Shown here piece by piece: positions 5,327 through 5,425 of a stretch of 5,425 nt of DNA. Source of the DNA: CAZYWA01 sp964650975 [NCBI: uncultured bacterium] (GTDB lineage: Bacteria > JADJOY01). The notes below the pieces were generated by a model. It made no database searches and was not told where the DNA came from. It saw only the letters and a list, made by a program, of their open reading frames with translations. Each line of letters opens with the position of its first letter. Positions within the stretch are counted from its first letter, which is position 1. The position numbers and the translations under genes were made by a program. The stretch is from assembly GCA_964650975.1 (NCBI GenBank), contig CAZYWA010000401.1, forward strand, positions 2,212-7,636, written 5' to 3'.

Positions 5327-5425
5327 GCGGGATCTCGCGCTCGTCGACCGGGAAGAACGGCACCGCGGCCGCGCGCGAGACCGGAAACTTGAGACGGAAG
5401 ACCGCGCCACCGCCCAGCCGGTCGT
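5319..5425 (-). CDS. C-terminal end of a probable sensor histidine kinase
   Basis: Read leftwards from the right edge, 34 complete codons (5423-5322) end in a TGA at 5321-5319. The translated end contains DRLGGGAVFRLKFPV, which closely resembles the last glycine box and terminal strand of the HATPase_c ATP-binding domain of two-component sensor kinases (GGGxxFRLxxP). A 19-residue tail (SRAAAVPFFPVDEREIPRA) follows. The stop overlaps the thioesterase start by 8 bases, implying co-transcription of the two genes. Only this tail is visible, so the kinase identity rests on one motif; a GHKL-type ATPase of another kind is the main alternative. Confidence 0.68.
   Translation of the reverse strand, partial: DRLGGGAVFRLKFPVSRAAAVPFFPVDEREIPRA

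Noticed and set aside
1-5425. Mobile element, tRNA/rRNA gene, CRISPR array or defence island
   Set aside because: No transposase or integrase motifs, terminal inverted repeats, spaced direct repeats or RNA gene signatures were seen; nearly the whole window is accounted for by ordinary coding sequence.

Overview
This is a GC-rich, densely packed bacterial window. Third codon positions are overwhelmingly G or C, start codons are often GTG or TTG, and neighbouring genes overlap by a few bases. The style fits an uncultivated high-GC lineage such as Eisenbacteria, Myxococcota, Gemmatimonadota or a similar soil/aquatic group. Nothing here fixes the phylum, and no mobile element, RNA gene or CRISPR array is visible.

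Layout. Positions 1-354 hold the N-terminal part of a multi-pass membrane protein read leftwards from a GTG start, running off the window edge. A gap of about 94 bases (355-448) separates it from a rightward cluster of six genes ending at 4841. In order these are a 67-residue charged orphan protein (449-652), a two-helix membrane protein with a C-terminal winged-helix-like domain (649-1134), a dolichol-phosphate-mannose-synthase-like family 2 glycosyltransferase with two C-terminal membrane helices (1131-2015), a TuaC-like family 4 glycosyltransferase (2045-3292), a probable exported lipoprotein alpha/beta hydrolase (3289-4275), and a DUF1802 protein (4272-4841). Four of the five junctions are 4-base stop/start overlaps (GTGA, TTGA, ATGA, GTGA). 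The fifth is a 29-base gap containing a perfect 18-base palindrome. This looks like one translationally coupled operon. From the right edge, two leftward genes follow: the last 34 codons of a probable sensor histidine kinase (ends 5319) and a PaaI-type hotdog thioesterase (5326-4838) that overlaps it by 8 bases. The thioesterase meets the DUF1802 gene tail to tail, with the two TAG stops sharing a CTAG.

How the genes may work together. The two glycosyltransferases suggest assembly of a cell-envelope glycan or glycolipid: the family 2 enzyme would load a sugar onto a polyprenyl phosphate carrier at the inner membrane, and the family 4 enzyme would extend a glycan in the cytoplasm. The exported hydrolase could trim or deacylate something at the envelope. 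The two small proteins at the head of the operon could anchor or regulate the machinery. These links are inferred from gene order only. The most unusual part is the 67-aa protein plus membrane winged-helix pair, for which I recognise no named family. I do not see convincing evidence of a wholly new defence or mobile system here.
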